DNA from: Chrysoperla carnea
Taxonomy: Eukaryota > Arthropoda > Insecta > Neuroptera > Chrysopidae
Length of the DNA: 64,000 nucleotides
Reading direction: 5' to 3'
Assembly: GCF_905475395.1 (NCBI RefSeq)
Contig: NC_058342.1
Location: forward strand, 20,494,640 to 20,558,639
This document shows, piece by piece, positions 1-11,262 of the stretch. The position numbers and the translations under genes are program-made. The notes below the pieces were generated by a model. The model did not search any database and was not told where the DNA came from. It saw nothing but the letters and a program-made list of their open reading frames with translations. Within the stretch, counting starts at the first letter, position 1, and each line of letters begins with the position of its first letter.

Positions 1-202
1 GGCGGCAAATCCTGAAAATATGATATACAGTAATCTCGATAAACGGGACTCAATAAGACCAGAACTATTTGGAATTTTTTTATTTCTATTTTTTTAATAA
101 TAATTTCTACAAGAAATGTCCTAAAAATTGTTTAAATGTCTGCTAATTTGATAATCATTCTCGCGGTGTATTAATATATCATATTATATGTATATTAGTG
201 GG

Positions 203-545
203 ATAGCTAGGGAAATCTACCGGATTTTGATAATCAATTCAGAAAATTGGCTTAGTTTTTTTAAATAGGTTTCTTTCGTTGTTAAAAACAGGGAAAAGAA
301 GCTGTTAGGTTCCGGAATGTTCCGCACGACCTTCTACATCCGATTTTGGGACAATTTATCTCTACATTGTTTTCTTTGTTGACGTTTTCTGAGATATCCT
401 GACTTCTATTAATCGCAATGCGACGAATAAAAAAAAATGCTCGTTATGAATTTTTGCATCGATCTTGCCTGCTATCGAACCCTGAACATAGCAAAATAAC
501 CTCAAAATCTCAAGAAAACCGCAGTAAGTTCATATTTTTAACTTT
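203..545 (+). repeat. Dispersed repeat R350, copy 1
   Basis: This segment is matched over most of its length by the reverse complement of 57933-58258. Shared landmarks are AATCTACCGGATTTTG, the AATAGGTTT stretch and CTATCGAACCCTGAAC, in the same order. No reading frame is conserved. The superfamily is unknown. Confidence 0.7.
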
Positions 546-942
546 CTCTGATAACTTTTCGAAAAATGAGAGAATTATGACTTGAAATTTTGGAAAAATA
601 TCTAACTCGTGATCATAACAAAATGTGATTTTTTAACAATTTGTTTACTTGACATTTAAATTTTATTTTTGTATTCAATTATACGAGGCGATCTACAATA
701 CGAGCTAGATACAGAAGATATATCCAAATTATTCTGATTTTGTATCCAATTATTCCATATGGCAGCCATTTTATTCATATATGTTATAGGTTAATTTTCA
801 TATTTTCATATGTTATAGATTAATTTTCAGATTTAATTATTTTAAACATAGAAACTTACCTTTATTATATTTTCGTTTTGCGAAATATTGCATTTTTTTC
901 ATTTTTTCTGTTTTCAAAACTTGTATTTTGCATTTTTTCGGA
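546..942. other. AT-rich intergenic DNA
   Basis: No ORF, splice pattern or recognised repeat was seen here. It contains short T and A runs and two close copies of a TTCATATGTTATAG-like word near 780-825. Confidence 0.5.
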
Positions 943-1086
943 TATATTTTTTCCAGGGCTAATTTTTCCGATTACCGTCTACTGACTTATAAGGATCGTG
1001 CTTATTAGCCAAATATATTTTTTCCAGGGCTAATTTTTCCGATTACCGTCTACTGACTTATAAGGATCGTGCTTATTAGCCAAATA
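943..1086. repeat. Exact tandem duplication, 71 bp unit, two copies
   Basis: The unit runs from ATATTTTTTCCAGGGC to TTATTAGCCAA and is repeated directly after itself with a 71 bp offset and no obvious mismatch, so the duplication is recent. A related TTTTTTCCGATTACCG word occurs near 37668. Confidence 0.85.
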
Positions 1087-1145
1087 ATAATCACCTGATC
1101 GAAGCTCATTGGCTCAGGCTGATGTCATAATACAACAGACCAGGC

Positions 1146-1235
1146 CACCAGTGTGCAGCCCGTCACCAAATTAGAAACGAGTAACGAGTAACATATACTA
1201 TAAGAGTAATTACGATTATCTAATTCACACTTTAA
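1146..1235 (+). repeat. Short dispersed repeat (GTCACCAAATTAG family)
   Basis: The segment GCAGCCCGTCACCAAA and the following ~75 bases recur at 46009-46080, including GTAATTACGAAT/TATC and CTAATTCA. A shorter piece lies near 12765. It is probably a transposon end or SINE-like fragment, but no polymerase III boxes were identified. Confidence 0.55.
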
Positions 1236-1251
1236 TTCCAATTATCTTACA

Positions 1252-2132
1252 TTTCTTATTTATTATCTTTGATAAAATTTATACATTTTTTCCTGTTTCT
1301 TTCAACTTGGAGATTACCGACTTATCTAGTCTATTGTATTATATGTCTGTTCTTTTCGAATCAGTCTATATTAAATTAAGTCTGTAAATAAGTGTCAATA
1401 ATTTATGTTAAATTTTTGAATTTTAAAATTTAATCGTTAATGTTTTGATAAATATAATTTCTTATTTAAATGTGAAAAATAAATTGGTGATATGTCGAGT
1501 TGCAAGATCATTTTTTAACTATCCACTTTTGGTGTCATTCCTGAAAATATTAAAAGTATGAAATCAAAGTTTTTATTTTTTTTAAATCATATAGGTTATA
1601 GAATTTTTCAATGCAATAATTAAAGCTTTATATAAAATAAATCGTGATTTATTACGTATCCTGCTGAGTGAATTTGAACAAAAAAAAACGCATGCACTGA
1701 AATTTTTTTGGTTTGAATATCGTGGTTTTTCTTTTGAGATCCCGATAGAAAAGAGGTTCACTTACTTCCTCCAATTTTTGGAGGAGTGCAAGAACATCAT
1801 TCGTCTAAACGGTTTCTAAATTTTCACATGTTATCTCTTTTGTTTCAAGTCAATTCCGTGAGGCGAAAATTGAGCCTTCTTTGGCGAAATCCTACATCAA
1901 ACTATATTTTGCTTACAAAGCCGAATCAGAATAAACTTTGAAATGAGAGGTTCATCTCTACGCAACCTGCGGGTCGCATACAGGTTAATTAAATTGTCAA
2001 TTTATTTAAATTTTGCGCCAATTCAAGGAAAGACTAGATCAATTAATTTACGTTACGACCCAGGAAGCATTAGTGAGACGTCTTTTACTCCTTATAATAA
2101 TCTAGTATTACCGACTTAAACCTGTATTTACA
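1252..2132. other. Intergenic DNA without a recognised gene
   Basis: There is no ORF above background and no repeat that I can tie to another place in the window. It lies upstream of the foldback element at 2133. Confidence 0.45.
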
Positions 2133-2769
2133 CAGGGATGTTTTTTTAAGTTGACATTTGCTTGAAACTCGATAAATAAATTTAATCGAGGAAAATGTTT
2201 TAAACGAAAAATGTTAGTTTCAAAGGCACACATAACTTCAATTAAAATCTCAATCTGATTCTTAACTGACGAACATCAGATGAACGCTTTAATTTAGAAA
2301 GTTGTTCTTTATAAATACGTAAACATTTTTTTGAATAGTTTAGACATTAATTGCTAGCAGAAGCTCTAGCTCTTTGTGCATTTGTTCATTCAATTTGAAC
2401 AAAAATGATCTCTATAGAAAAACAAACCACTTTATTGGATTTGTGGGAACATTTTTTCCAAAGAGTACCTAGATTTCGCAGAAACAATAAGAAATAACAA
2501 TTACGATACAAAAAACAATTTTGGGTAAAACTTCTATCCGTTAATGAATAAAATGTGCGGTTTTTGGAAAAATGTTTCTAACAAAAAATGTTGCTTTATT
2601 AATCGATAACAACTTTCTAATTTAAAGTGTTCGTCTATTGACTACCAGTTATGGATTAGGGCGAGCTTTTCATTGAGCCTTGAATGCCTGCGTAAGATGT
2701 GCCTCTACACACCCAACATTTTTCGCTTATATTTTTCGCGTTTCAAGCATTACTTAAAAAAGCATCCTG
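2133..2769. mobile_element. Foldback element FB1 (long terminal inverted repeats)
   Basis: The left end CAGGGATGTTTTTTTA plus TGCTTGAAACTCG reappears inverted at the right end (GCGTTTCAAGCA, then AAAAAAGCATCCTG). Inner blocks such as TTTAGAAAGTTGTT pair with AACAACTTTCTAAT, so each arm is about 200 bp. The element at 23041-23682 has the same ends and inner blocks. It encodes nothing and is probably a non-autonomous DNA transposon. Confidence 0.75.
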
Positions 2770-3035
2770 TTTATAAAGACTGTGTTAAAATAAAAAATAT
2801 TTAACTCACAGCTGCGAATCTACGAGATTCATATTTTTGAACATTTAATAGTCTTATCTCTTATATTTTAATTTAAACCTTTGAATCAACAATTTTTTCG
2901 ACAATAATAGTTTGAGAAAAGTGAATGAGACATTTTGAAGTACATGATAATTTAATTTTTTCAAAAATAAAATAACGTTCAGAAATAAAATTTTCACACA
3001 TAAATTTTTACTAATGTCATAACTTTATTTTTAAG

Positions 3036-3180
3036 GCAAATATTAATATGATGCCAATAATCAATCGAATATTTTATCAATAATCGATTTAGAAGTCAAT
3101 GAAATGGAGAACGAAATGCCAAAATTAAATAATCAATCAAATATTTTACCAATAATCGATTTAGAAGTCACTGAATTGGA
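3036..3180 (+). repeat. Tandem duplication spanning the start of the zinc-finger gene
   Basis: About 65 bp ending in AATAATCGATTTAGAAG is present twice, at about 3050-3107 and 3116-3180. The second copy is coding (NNQSNILPIIDLEV). The first copy could encode NQSNILSIIDLEV in the same frame. Around its own ATG at 3051, however, it lacks about 7 bases relative to copy 2, so that ATG is out of frame. The upstream frame is closed by TAA at 3044-3046. Confidence 0.75.
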
Positions 3181-6100
3181 GAAAGAAATATGTAAAGTAA
3201 AAAATTGGAGTGATGAAGACATTATAGATTTAATGAACGCACTTTCAGTCGATCAAATTGATACAATTTTAAAAAATGAAATTCAACGAATTGATGATTG
3301 GTTTTCAAAAACATATTTTCGTTTAAAGTCATACTTATTAAAAGGTAATTATGTAAAATGGGATAAGCATGATTTTGAAAATCTAAAAAATAAAATGGAT
3401 ATAATATTGGGCTTTTTAAATGAAGATTCAAAATTTCAACTCAATACAATCTATTCACACGAAATTATTGATATTATTAAAAAATTGGAAAGTAATAAGT
3501 ATGATAAGTGTACTGTTCAGATTATTGACGAATATTCGGCACGATGTCTTTTATGCAAGAGAAAAGTGGATGGAAACAACTTAGATGAACACATTCTGGG
3601 AAAAAAACATCAAAAAAATTTAGATGATATATTGAAAATTACTGCGTTGGATAGTTTTCATGCTGGATGGTCCAATATTCCAATCTCGTTGCGACTAACT
3701 AATGAAATTCATTTTTTACCTCATTCAGAAAACGAAATCGAATGTTGTATTTGTAATAAAAATATTAATTATCGAGAACTTATAGCTCATGTAGAAACAC
3801 ATCAGGGAATGTCTGGTGAATTTATACTGTCAGAAATGGTTTCAAACAACCTGGCAGATGAAGGATTGTTAAATAGTAGATCTGGACTGATTAATCAAGG
3901 TAAGTTTTACACATACTGTACAAAATGAAGCATTTAAGGTTGCAATTCCTTTGGAATAATATGACTTTTTATAGGACTCTGCTCAAAACGTTTGTATGAG
4001 TGTGTAGAACAAAGTCATATTGATTAGAAAGTGTGCATTTACTATGCGCACGCGCGTGCACGTGCTTAGAAGTTCGAACTCTGCTGAAAAATCGTGAAAT
4101 TCGAGAAAACAGCCATTATGTTTTGGAATTCGAAGTCCGCGCCAGTAGATTTTCATATGAAAAATCATATTCATGCGAACTTGTGCATTTTTGACTTAAA
4201 GTGGGACGGAAGTAACCTACTTTCTAACCTTCTCTTCAGAACTACAAAATAATTTTTATTTTCCTTACTTTTCAAACGCTTATTTTTTCGGGAAAACCTC
4301 ATACTTATTTTTTTTCAAACGCTTATTTATCGAAAATGGTGAGATTTGGTGAAAATTATCAAGAATTAAAAAAGGTATTGAATTGTCCAAAATATAATAT
4401 CTTATGGCTTTCAAATTTAATTTTTTCCCGGAACCAGAAGATAATCTTTATTTTCGTCAATAATGAGTTTTCGGCCAAAATTCGCATTTTTTTTTTGTAA
4501 ATGCTTATGTCTCGGTGAGGCTAGGTAAAAAGCGTCATGGATAAAAAATGCTTTGAATCGTTAAAAAAATATTTTTTTTCATGTTAAATTACTATTGTTT
4601 AATTATGTGGTGTCCGAAAGTAGGGTACTTCCGTTACATGTTATGGGCGTAAATCGAAAATGCTAAGGTTCACATGAATATGATTTTGTTGCGTACACTC
4701 AGACAAACTTTTTTCATCGGCTCGCATGAAAATCTACTGACGCGGAGTTTTTCTTGGGTGAGACTTTTTTCCGTTTTATTTCCTCAATTAATAAACAAGA
4801 TAAAAAAATATTAATTTTTTTTCTATGTCTAGAAATAGAAGAAGCCGCCCACTTGAATCAGTTTGAATGCGATGTTTGCAAAATTTTTATCACTTGTTCA
4901 TCCGACGAATTTCGAAAACATTTCACTGAAAAAGATCACTTACAAAATGTATACAAATTATACCAAAACCAAGCAAAATCTGTGAAAGGAAAAGCAACTG
5001 ACAATCAAATAGAGTGTGCTGTTTGTAAAATATACGTTTTGGAGGCCAAATTTCAAGCACATATTAAAGGAAAAAATCATCAAAGCAAATTGAAACGAGT
5101 CGAAAAAATAAAACTTAATCAAGTAAAACATCCATTAAAAAAAGATTCAGAATTGTTATTTGAAAAAGTGAAAACAAATCAAACTAAATGTGAAATCTGC
5201 AAGATTATAATTCGTAATGACCTATTACTGAGTCATATTCACGGAAAAAAACATAAAAACAACTTGATAGAATGGAATTTAAATTTACCGCCGGATGAAA
5301 AATCTGATCAGAATCAAATGGACGATGATATTAGCGAAATTCCATGCAAGCGTCGCAGATTACAGGAAGATATTAATGAAGAACACTATCAAAGAACGAA
5401 ACCAGTAAAAAATAGATTACAGGAACAATTACATTCACAATCGATAGAAGAATCAAATGATAATCAAAATCAGTGTAAAGAGACCGAAAACGATCCACAT
5501 GATCATATAAACAGTCATGAATCAAATCTGTTTCAGGAATATTTAAAACCATTCGAACAAATATGTGACAATCAAATTCAGTGTAACATTTGTCAAGTTA
5601 TTATTCCACGAAACTTGAACTATGAAGCACACCAAAATGCAACAGCTCATCAAGCAAATGCATATCAACTTAGTAATCTAAAAGTTAAGCAAAAAACACG
5701 CATTCAAAATCAAGTTTATTGTGTTATTTGCAAGCAACCCCCAAAAGATTCAAATCGTCTAAAAGATCATGTTCATGGGACGAACCATCGAAATAAATTA
5801 ATAGATATAAATGTTTTTCTATTACAATATGTAAAACAAACAATTGACATCCCAGTGCAATTGGAGGAGGATTTAATTTCTAATAATATGAACGTAAGTC
5901 CAATAAACCCTAGGGTTTATTTAACAGATGCCTATACCTTGTACTTAACTAAAGATGATATTCCACGACCGTTGACTATACAAAAAATTTCGCCGGAATA
6001 TTTTAAATGTTTAGTATGTAAAATATTATTTTTGGAAAATAGCTTATTAAATGATCATGTTGTAAGCGATACACATCAACGTAATTATAATGATAAATAT

Positions 6101-6355
6101 AAACAATTAGCTCTCATTAGTTTTCATACAATATGGCGATCAGTTCCTCCGATTATTCAAGGTCAACAGATTTTTTTTTATCCACATGATAGAAAAAATA
6201 TTTATTGTATATTATGTTCGTTAACTCTTGATTGTGTGTTTATTAAATCACATTGTAAAAATAAAGTACATGTACAAGGTGTTAAAGATGGTGGCCATTT
6301 ATGGAGCGAAATCGATGAAAGCTTATACCACAAAATATCTGCTCAATATAAATAA
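3104..6355 (+). CDS. Multi-finger U1/matrin-like C2H2 zinc-finger protein, two exons, 772 aa
   Basis: The coding exons are 3104-3899 and 4833-6355. The donor is CAAG|GTAAGT and the acceptor is TATGTCTAG|AA; the split codon reads GAA, so the frame continues from GLINQ into EIEEAAHL. Residues 146-235 hold a finger with the long His spacing of U1/JAZ/matrin types (C148, C151, H163, H169) and a C2H2 finger (C214, C217, H229, H233). Exon 2 adds seven more, with first cysteines near 278, 327, 385, 516, 562, 658 and 724. A basic KRRR near 437 may be a nuclear signal. The C-terminal module (about 656-745) repeats the N-terminal one, including SFH-x2-W-x2-(I/V)P and PH before the second finger. U1-type fingers commonly bind double-stranded RNA or RNA-protein complexes, so a nuclear nucleic-acid role is an inference. 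I do not recognise an orthologue. The first in-frame ATG after the TAA at 3044 was chosen; a further 5' non-coding exon is possible (TTTTTAAG|G at 3035). Confidence 0.8.
4043..4065. other. Alternating purine-pyrimidine tract in an intron
   Basis: Twenty-three bases alternate strictly between purine and pyrimidine and are GC-rich (GCGCACGCGCGTGC core). Such tracts can adopt Z-DNA. It contains a CACGTG E-box at 4059-4064 and stands out in this AT-rich DNA. Confidence 0.6.
4129..4750. mobile_element. Foldback element inside the zinc-finger gene intron
   Basis: The left arm (4129-4230) has CGCGCCAGTAGATTTTCA, AATCATATTCATG and GACGGAAGTA. The right arm (4609-4750) is its reverse complement (TACTTCCG, CATGAATATGATT, GAAAATCTACTGACGCG). 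The ~380 bp between them has repeated AAACGCTTATTT words and no ORF. It accounts for most of the 933 bp intron. Confidence 0.7.
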
Positions 6356-6439
6356 TTATATTTGTTTTAAGTCTGTTCTATACACATTTTTTATTAGCGT
6401 GAAATCATTCTTTGATTGGCGTGAAACTTGTTGTAAATT

Positions 6440-6650
6440 TATTTTTGTAAAGTGTAAATTATACATTGAACTGTCAAATTTGACAGATCGCGTACTTATA
6501 CGTCATCAACAGAGAGCGCCAAAAAAAATAATTCAAAATTATAATGTATTTTAAATATTTTTTTGCACTTAAATACAATACATTTTTAAGCAGTATTTAT
6601 ATTTTTTACTTTGATATACCGGTGTAAACAATGAATTAAAAATATAAAAA
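6440..6650 (+). repeat. Dispersed repeat R210, copy 1, in the 3' flank of the zinc-finger gene
   Basis: The block with GTAAATTATACATTGAAC, GCGTACTTATACGTCATC, GAGCGCCAAAAAA and CCGGTGTAAACAATGAAT matches the reverse complement of 60118-60345 in order. It begins about 85 bp after the stop codon, so it may lie within the 3' UTR. It has no coding content. Confidence 0.7.
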
Positions 6651-6948
6651 AAATACATGGATATTCCTTATTGATTTAAAGGCTCAAAATTTTTGTATAG
6701 GTAGACTTTTACTCAAAGAAATATGTGATGTGATTAAAATTTCAGCTTAGGTATCCATGCAAATTTTTAAGAAAAATATCATTGATAATCGATATAAAAT
6801 CGGTGAGATATCTGAAAAAACGACATATTTTGAAAGTTTTTGATAATTTTTACTTGGAACGAATAAAAACAAATTTGAAAATAAACTTTTAATAGAAAGT
6901 AAACATATTAGCAATGACATAGAAAAGCAAAAAACCAAGTGTCTCCAT

Positions 6949-7282
6949 AGGGATGTACGAGCAAGTTAGATTTAGGGATGAAATTATTTTTATCTTATTT
7001 TCAACTTTGATGATGAATTTTAATATATCTTTATGAATGTAGACGAAAAATAAGAATAACATTTTTCGACACCTGCTTTGGTTTACCAAATATCGAAAAG
7101 TGAATAATTAAACAAAATTTTCAATTGTCGATATTTTGAAAAATATGCCAGATATCGAAAAATTGTACTTTATTTATTGAACTTTTCGTCTTACATCGTC
7201 AAGTTATAACATAATTCACAATCAAAATTGAAAATATCAATTTCTTAAATTTGTGCCCCCACTACCGTGCTCATACATCCTT
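6949..7282 (+). mobile_element. MITE family M1, copy 1 (~334 bp)
   Basis: It starts AGGGATGTACGAGCA and ends TGCTCATACATCCTT, a terminal inverted repeat of about 15 bp. The interior is nearly collinear with 7862-8202 (CAACTTTGATGATGAATTT, CAAGTTATAACATAATTCAC). It is non-coding. Confidence 0.75.
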
Positions 7283-7315
7283 AAGAATTCTCTTAAAAAT
7301 TCATTCGTGGAAAAA

Positions 7316-7650
7316 GTGTTATAAAGAAAAGCGGTTTTCCATATAAGAATGGTTAAGGTTACAATTGAATTTCAAGCACTGCGCACACTCTTATTCTATC
7401 TGCCCTGGGTTCTTTTATTTTTCGAAAATTCTGTTAATTTTTCCAATTTTCACTGTTCACTTCCAGGTATAGTTTAAGAAAAAGTACCTGAGTGTGAATA
7501 GTGAAAATTAGGCAGGTAGAATAAGAATACCTTTAAAACAAATTTCAAATCGATAGAGTAAGAGTATAATCGCAGTGTTTGAAATTCAATTGTAAATTTA
7601 AACCATTCTTATTTGGAAAACCGTTTTTCTTTACAAAATTTTTTTCCGTC
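7316..7650. mobile_element. Foldback element between the two M1 MITEs
   Basis: The left arm contains GAAAAGCGGTTTTCCA, AAGAATGGTT and TTGAATTTCAAGCACTGCG. The right arm is its inverse (CGCAGTG, GAAATTCAATTG, AACCATTCTT, GGAAAACCG). A second inverted pair (ATTCTATCTGCC with GGCAGGTAGAAT) and paired CACTGTTCACTT/GAATAGTG blocks sit inside. There is no ORF. Confidence 0.7.
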
Positions 7651-7861
7651 AATTAACATTTAAGAGGATTTTAAAAAAAATTATAATATAATGGTTTCAC
7701 GCCAATGAAAACTGTGTATAGAACCGCCTTAAATTATAGGATCTTTCAATAAGAATGAACATGTAATCTCACGAGTCAAAATAGGGTACCTGCAAAAATT
7801 GAGGTATATCCAGCGCCAAATTGTAAAAAAGAGCGACAAAAAAGTTTATTAATATCCAGTT

Positions 7862-8452
7862 AAGGTAGTACGAGCACTAAGGCAATTTTAGATTTAGGAT
7901 TGAAATTCTTTGTACCTTATATTCAACTTTGATGATGAATTTTGTTATAACTTCATGAATGTAGTCGAAAATTAAGAATATAATTTTTTGGTATCTGCCT
8001 TGGTTTTCGAAATATCCAAAAGCTAAATAATTAAACCAAATTCCCAATTTTCGATATTTTGAAAATTACTCCAGATATCGAAAAATTGTATTCTTACTTT
8101 TCGTCTTATATTGTCAAGTTATAACATAATTCACCATCAAAATTGCAAAAAAATATTTTTTTTTTTAATTTGTGTCTCCACTACCGTGCCCATACATCCT
8201 TAATTAATATTGCATAACGGTTTTTTTGCTTTCAATAATTTATTAATGCTTTAACTTTAATTAAGGTTTTTTTAAATTTTTGAAAGCATATCATCCATTT
8301 ACCGTTTTCCCATTAAACCAATGTTAAGTATGCCTACTTTTGAAGTTATTTATTTATTTAAAAAATCGGGAAATCTCCTCTTAAATTTTCAGAATTGATT
8401 TAGACTTAATCCAACTTCCAATTGAAAATTGCCTTGGTGCTCGTACATCCTT
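7862..8452 (+). mobile_element. MITE family M1, copy 2, with an extended outer terminus
   Basis: Bases 7862-8202 repeat copy 1. The left end AAGGTAGTACGAGCACTAAGGC also pairs with 8427-8452, which reads GCCTTGGTGCTCGTACATCC. The complete element is therefore probably ~590 bp, with an internal end at 8202 of the type that closes copy 1. It is non-coding. Confidence 0.65.
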
Positions 8453-8837
8453 AAACTTTATAAATTCATAAGTTTTCGAGTCAAAATAAAATTAATAATA
8501 AAAAAAAACAAAATCCTATTAGAATCAAAAAACTTTTCGAATTGTATAAATTATTAGTAAATTAAATTATCAGTGTTATGTAAAATGGCTGTGAAAAATT
8601 TAAATAAACAGATTTAAATTTATTGTTTAATTAAAAGAATTATTATGTGCTTGGAAAAGTTTCCTAATTATTTCGCAATTGTAATTATTTAGAATGCAGT
8701 TTGTTTTATAAATTAAAAAAATAAATTAATTAATTAACATATGAAATTTAAAAAAATTTTCTTTTTTAATTATAACTAATTTACCTATTTAATGAATTTA
8801 AGAAACCCGACATTTATTCATCGATTTTTGCTAACTG
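8453..8837. other. AT-rich spacer
   Basis: Very AT-rich DNA with TTAATTAA-type runs. I see no gene or repeat boundary here. Confidence 0.5.
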
Positions 8838-9425
8838 GGCTTTTTTAGCGAAATTCCTAAGGAAATGGAGTTATTGCTTTTGTACTGAGGATGGAATTTA
8901 AAAAAAATTTCTTCAAATGTTCATTGACCCTACCTAATAGATATCAAAAATGACTATCGTTAAAATTTATATATATGTATGTATGCATGTATGTATATGA
9001 TATGTATCTATGTTTTCATGTATCTGTACCCTCTCTAGCGGTCGCAATTTAAGTCCGATTTGAATAAAATTTGATACAGGCATTAAAAGTTAAAAAAGTG
9101 TCGAAATTTTTTTGGAGAAAATCGCGATTTTTTCCATTAACTTTAAACTGTTAAGACTACTTAATTTTTCTTTCATCCTGAAAAATCGAAGTTTTTCGAT
9201 TGCTTTAATCAGTAATAATACGCCGTAAAACTATTCAAGATAAAGTTTAAGAATTGAAGTTTAGCGCGAACCTTGAAGTACTTAGTTGGCTTTTTGATTT
9301 TTTTTTTTGAGGATTTTCTCTTTAAAGAAATGGGGCTATAGCTTCTGTACCTATAACGCAATTTTCATCGATATAGCCTTAAAGATGTCAAAAATGACCA
9401 TTGTTAAAATTTATATAAATGTAAT
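8838..9425. repeat. Diverged direct repeat with a TATG microsatellite
   Basis: Segments 8838-8985 and 9290-9422 share ATCAAAAATGAC-(T/C)AT-GTTAAAATTTATAT, AATGG-(A/G)-G-x-TAT and the order of blocks. Between them lies a GTATGTATGCATGTATGTAT-type microsatellite at about 8968-9010. This is probably a decayed transposon. Confidence 0.5.
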
Positions 9426-10125
9426 GATTATTTTTCGAGAACAAAACAGAAAAAAATCGAATTTAGGTTTATTAAGTATGTAAGGTAAGTATGTAACCGC
9501 ATTTCCTCTTTGGGGACTGTAGACATTGAAGTATTTCACACAAATATCTTCAAATAATATACTTCGCTATTTTTTTTCAAATATAATTTTAAATGACGAC
9601 GTTTAAAGTACAAGAGGAAAATAATAATAAAAGGAAATAATATTAAGATGAAATTCGCTTAGATTACGCAGCCCCTGGTTTAAGGATTTTTTCATTGGAT
9701 AATAAGGATTGCAATTTAGTTATTATAATAAAAAAATTTTAAAATTTTAAAGGTACATTTCGTAATTATTATTTTATTTTTTATTTTTAAATAATACATA
9801 AAAAATTTTTGTAACAAAAATCTAAAAAATATATTATACAACGGGGTACAGGACTAGTGAAAATTTTGTTTTATTAAGATTTTTTTTATACAATTACAAT
9901 AATATATAATATGCTATCATAATAAATATTAATTATTAATAAAAAAATAAATATATATTAATATATAGTCCAGTTTTGCTTTATATCATCTTTTTACAAA
10001 AGAAAATAGAGCGAAAAATTTACTTCTGCCGTCACTCATTAATTTTTCTATAATTTTCTATAACCTCTTTTTATTTGTATAAAAGTTACGGTCCTGATAC
10101 AAGTTATAAAATATACCACCAAAAA
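9426..10125. other. AT-rich intergenic DNA
   Basis: Long A/T tracts, for example 9760-9960, and no supported gene or repeat. Confidence 0.5.
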
Positions 10126-10270
10126 TAAGTGAAAACAAACAATTGGCTGAGTTCATTGTTGAAATACTATGTATACCCATACCAAAGTTTTGTTCGTAGC
10201 ATCAATATTTTTGTTACAAACTTGAGACTAAACTTATTATTCCTTGATATATATAATATATACATGACTT
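10126..10270 (-). mobile_element. Helitron-like element HLE, internally deleted
   Basis: Only the two ends are present: AAGTGAAAACAAACAATT with the hairpin region, then directly ATACCAAAGTTTTGTTCG and the core. About 400 bp between them is missing. Strand is given so that the (GTCY)n strand reads 5' to 3'. Confidence 0.75.
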
Positions 10271-10600
10271 TTTTTAGAATGAACCCCAGGGTTGAATTAC
10301 GCGACTCGCTTCGTTTGTTAGACTACTACCAAAAGCCTAATCAAGTAATTTTACACATTTACTTTAAAATATTCCTCCTTTCCTTTTCCTTTAAAAAAGT
10401 TACTCCTTCCTTTCTTTTTCCTTTAAATTATTGAACATAAATACTCATTAGAGCCCATGTAATTTTGCCTAGTTTTAATTAATTATTTCTTTTTAACGAT
10501 GTAGTAACAATATCTGAATTTTTTCTTAATTAATGGAACTATGTTCTTTTGAATAAATTTAAAGTAAGTAGTTAACTATGAACCTCTTCAATGGTATACT
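10271..10600. other. Intergenic DNA, nothing recognised
   Basis: The short open frame here runs out of the HLE copy and has no protein features. A TTCCTTTAAA-type repeat lies at 10373-10432. Confidence 0.45.
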
Positions 10601-10880
10601 GACTGATAAAAAAGTCTGATTAATGAATCGGAAATTTCCAATTCAACCAATTGTAATGAATAAGATTCAATTGGAAAAAATTGCCAATTTATTTCGATTC
10701 ATTCTCATGGGAACCAATTATAATTTTGAATCGAAATTTAAATGAAATGAATCGGATTTAATTGGGAATAAAATCTTCAATTCCTTCCGATTGAATTCTC
10801 ATTCAATCCAATAGAACTAGTCGGAAATTTCCAATTGGTTTCAATACATGAATCGGAATTCAATCAGAATGGACCTTAAG
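10601..10880. repeat. Low-complexity array of AATTGGAA / GGAAATTTCCAATT words
   Basis: GGAAATTTCCAATT occurs at both edges (about 10630 and 10820). GAATCGGA/AATTCC words are scattered in both orientations between them. It is probably a MITE with degenerate inverted ends and has no ORF. Confidence 0.5.
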
Positions 10881-11262
10881 CTTTTATTTGATAAAATATT
10901 CGTTTGAGAAAAAAAGTTACTGAGAGACTTATTTTTTTAGTCTTATCCATAAATATACTCAAAATTGCCCAGCGTACTTTTAAATTTTCGAAGTGCCCCA
11001 TAAGAATTCCGTACCTTTTATTGAAAATATTCGTGTAGAGATATAAAACGAGACTGAACTGTACATAAATATATTTATATTCCCTTCGAAAAACTTTAAA
11101 TATATGTATAAAAACTAAATCTAAATTAAAGCGTTCGATTGAGCCTACCTAAATATTAAATAATTAATACATCCACCTCCCAAAAAATATTAAATATTTA
11201 TTATGTATAAGAATTAAAATATTTAATTTTAACAATTTTTAATGTTTATTTTACATGATTAT

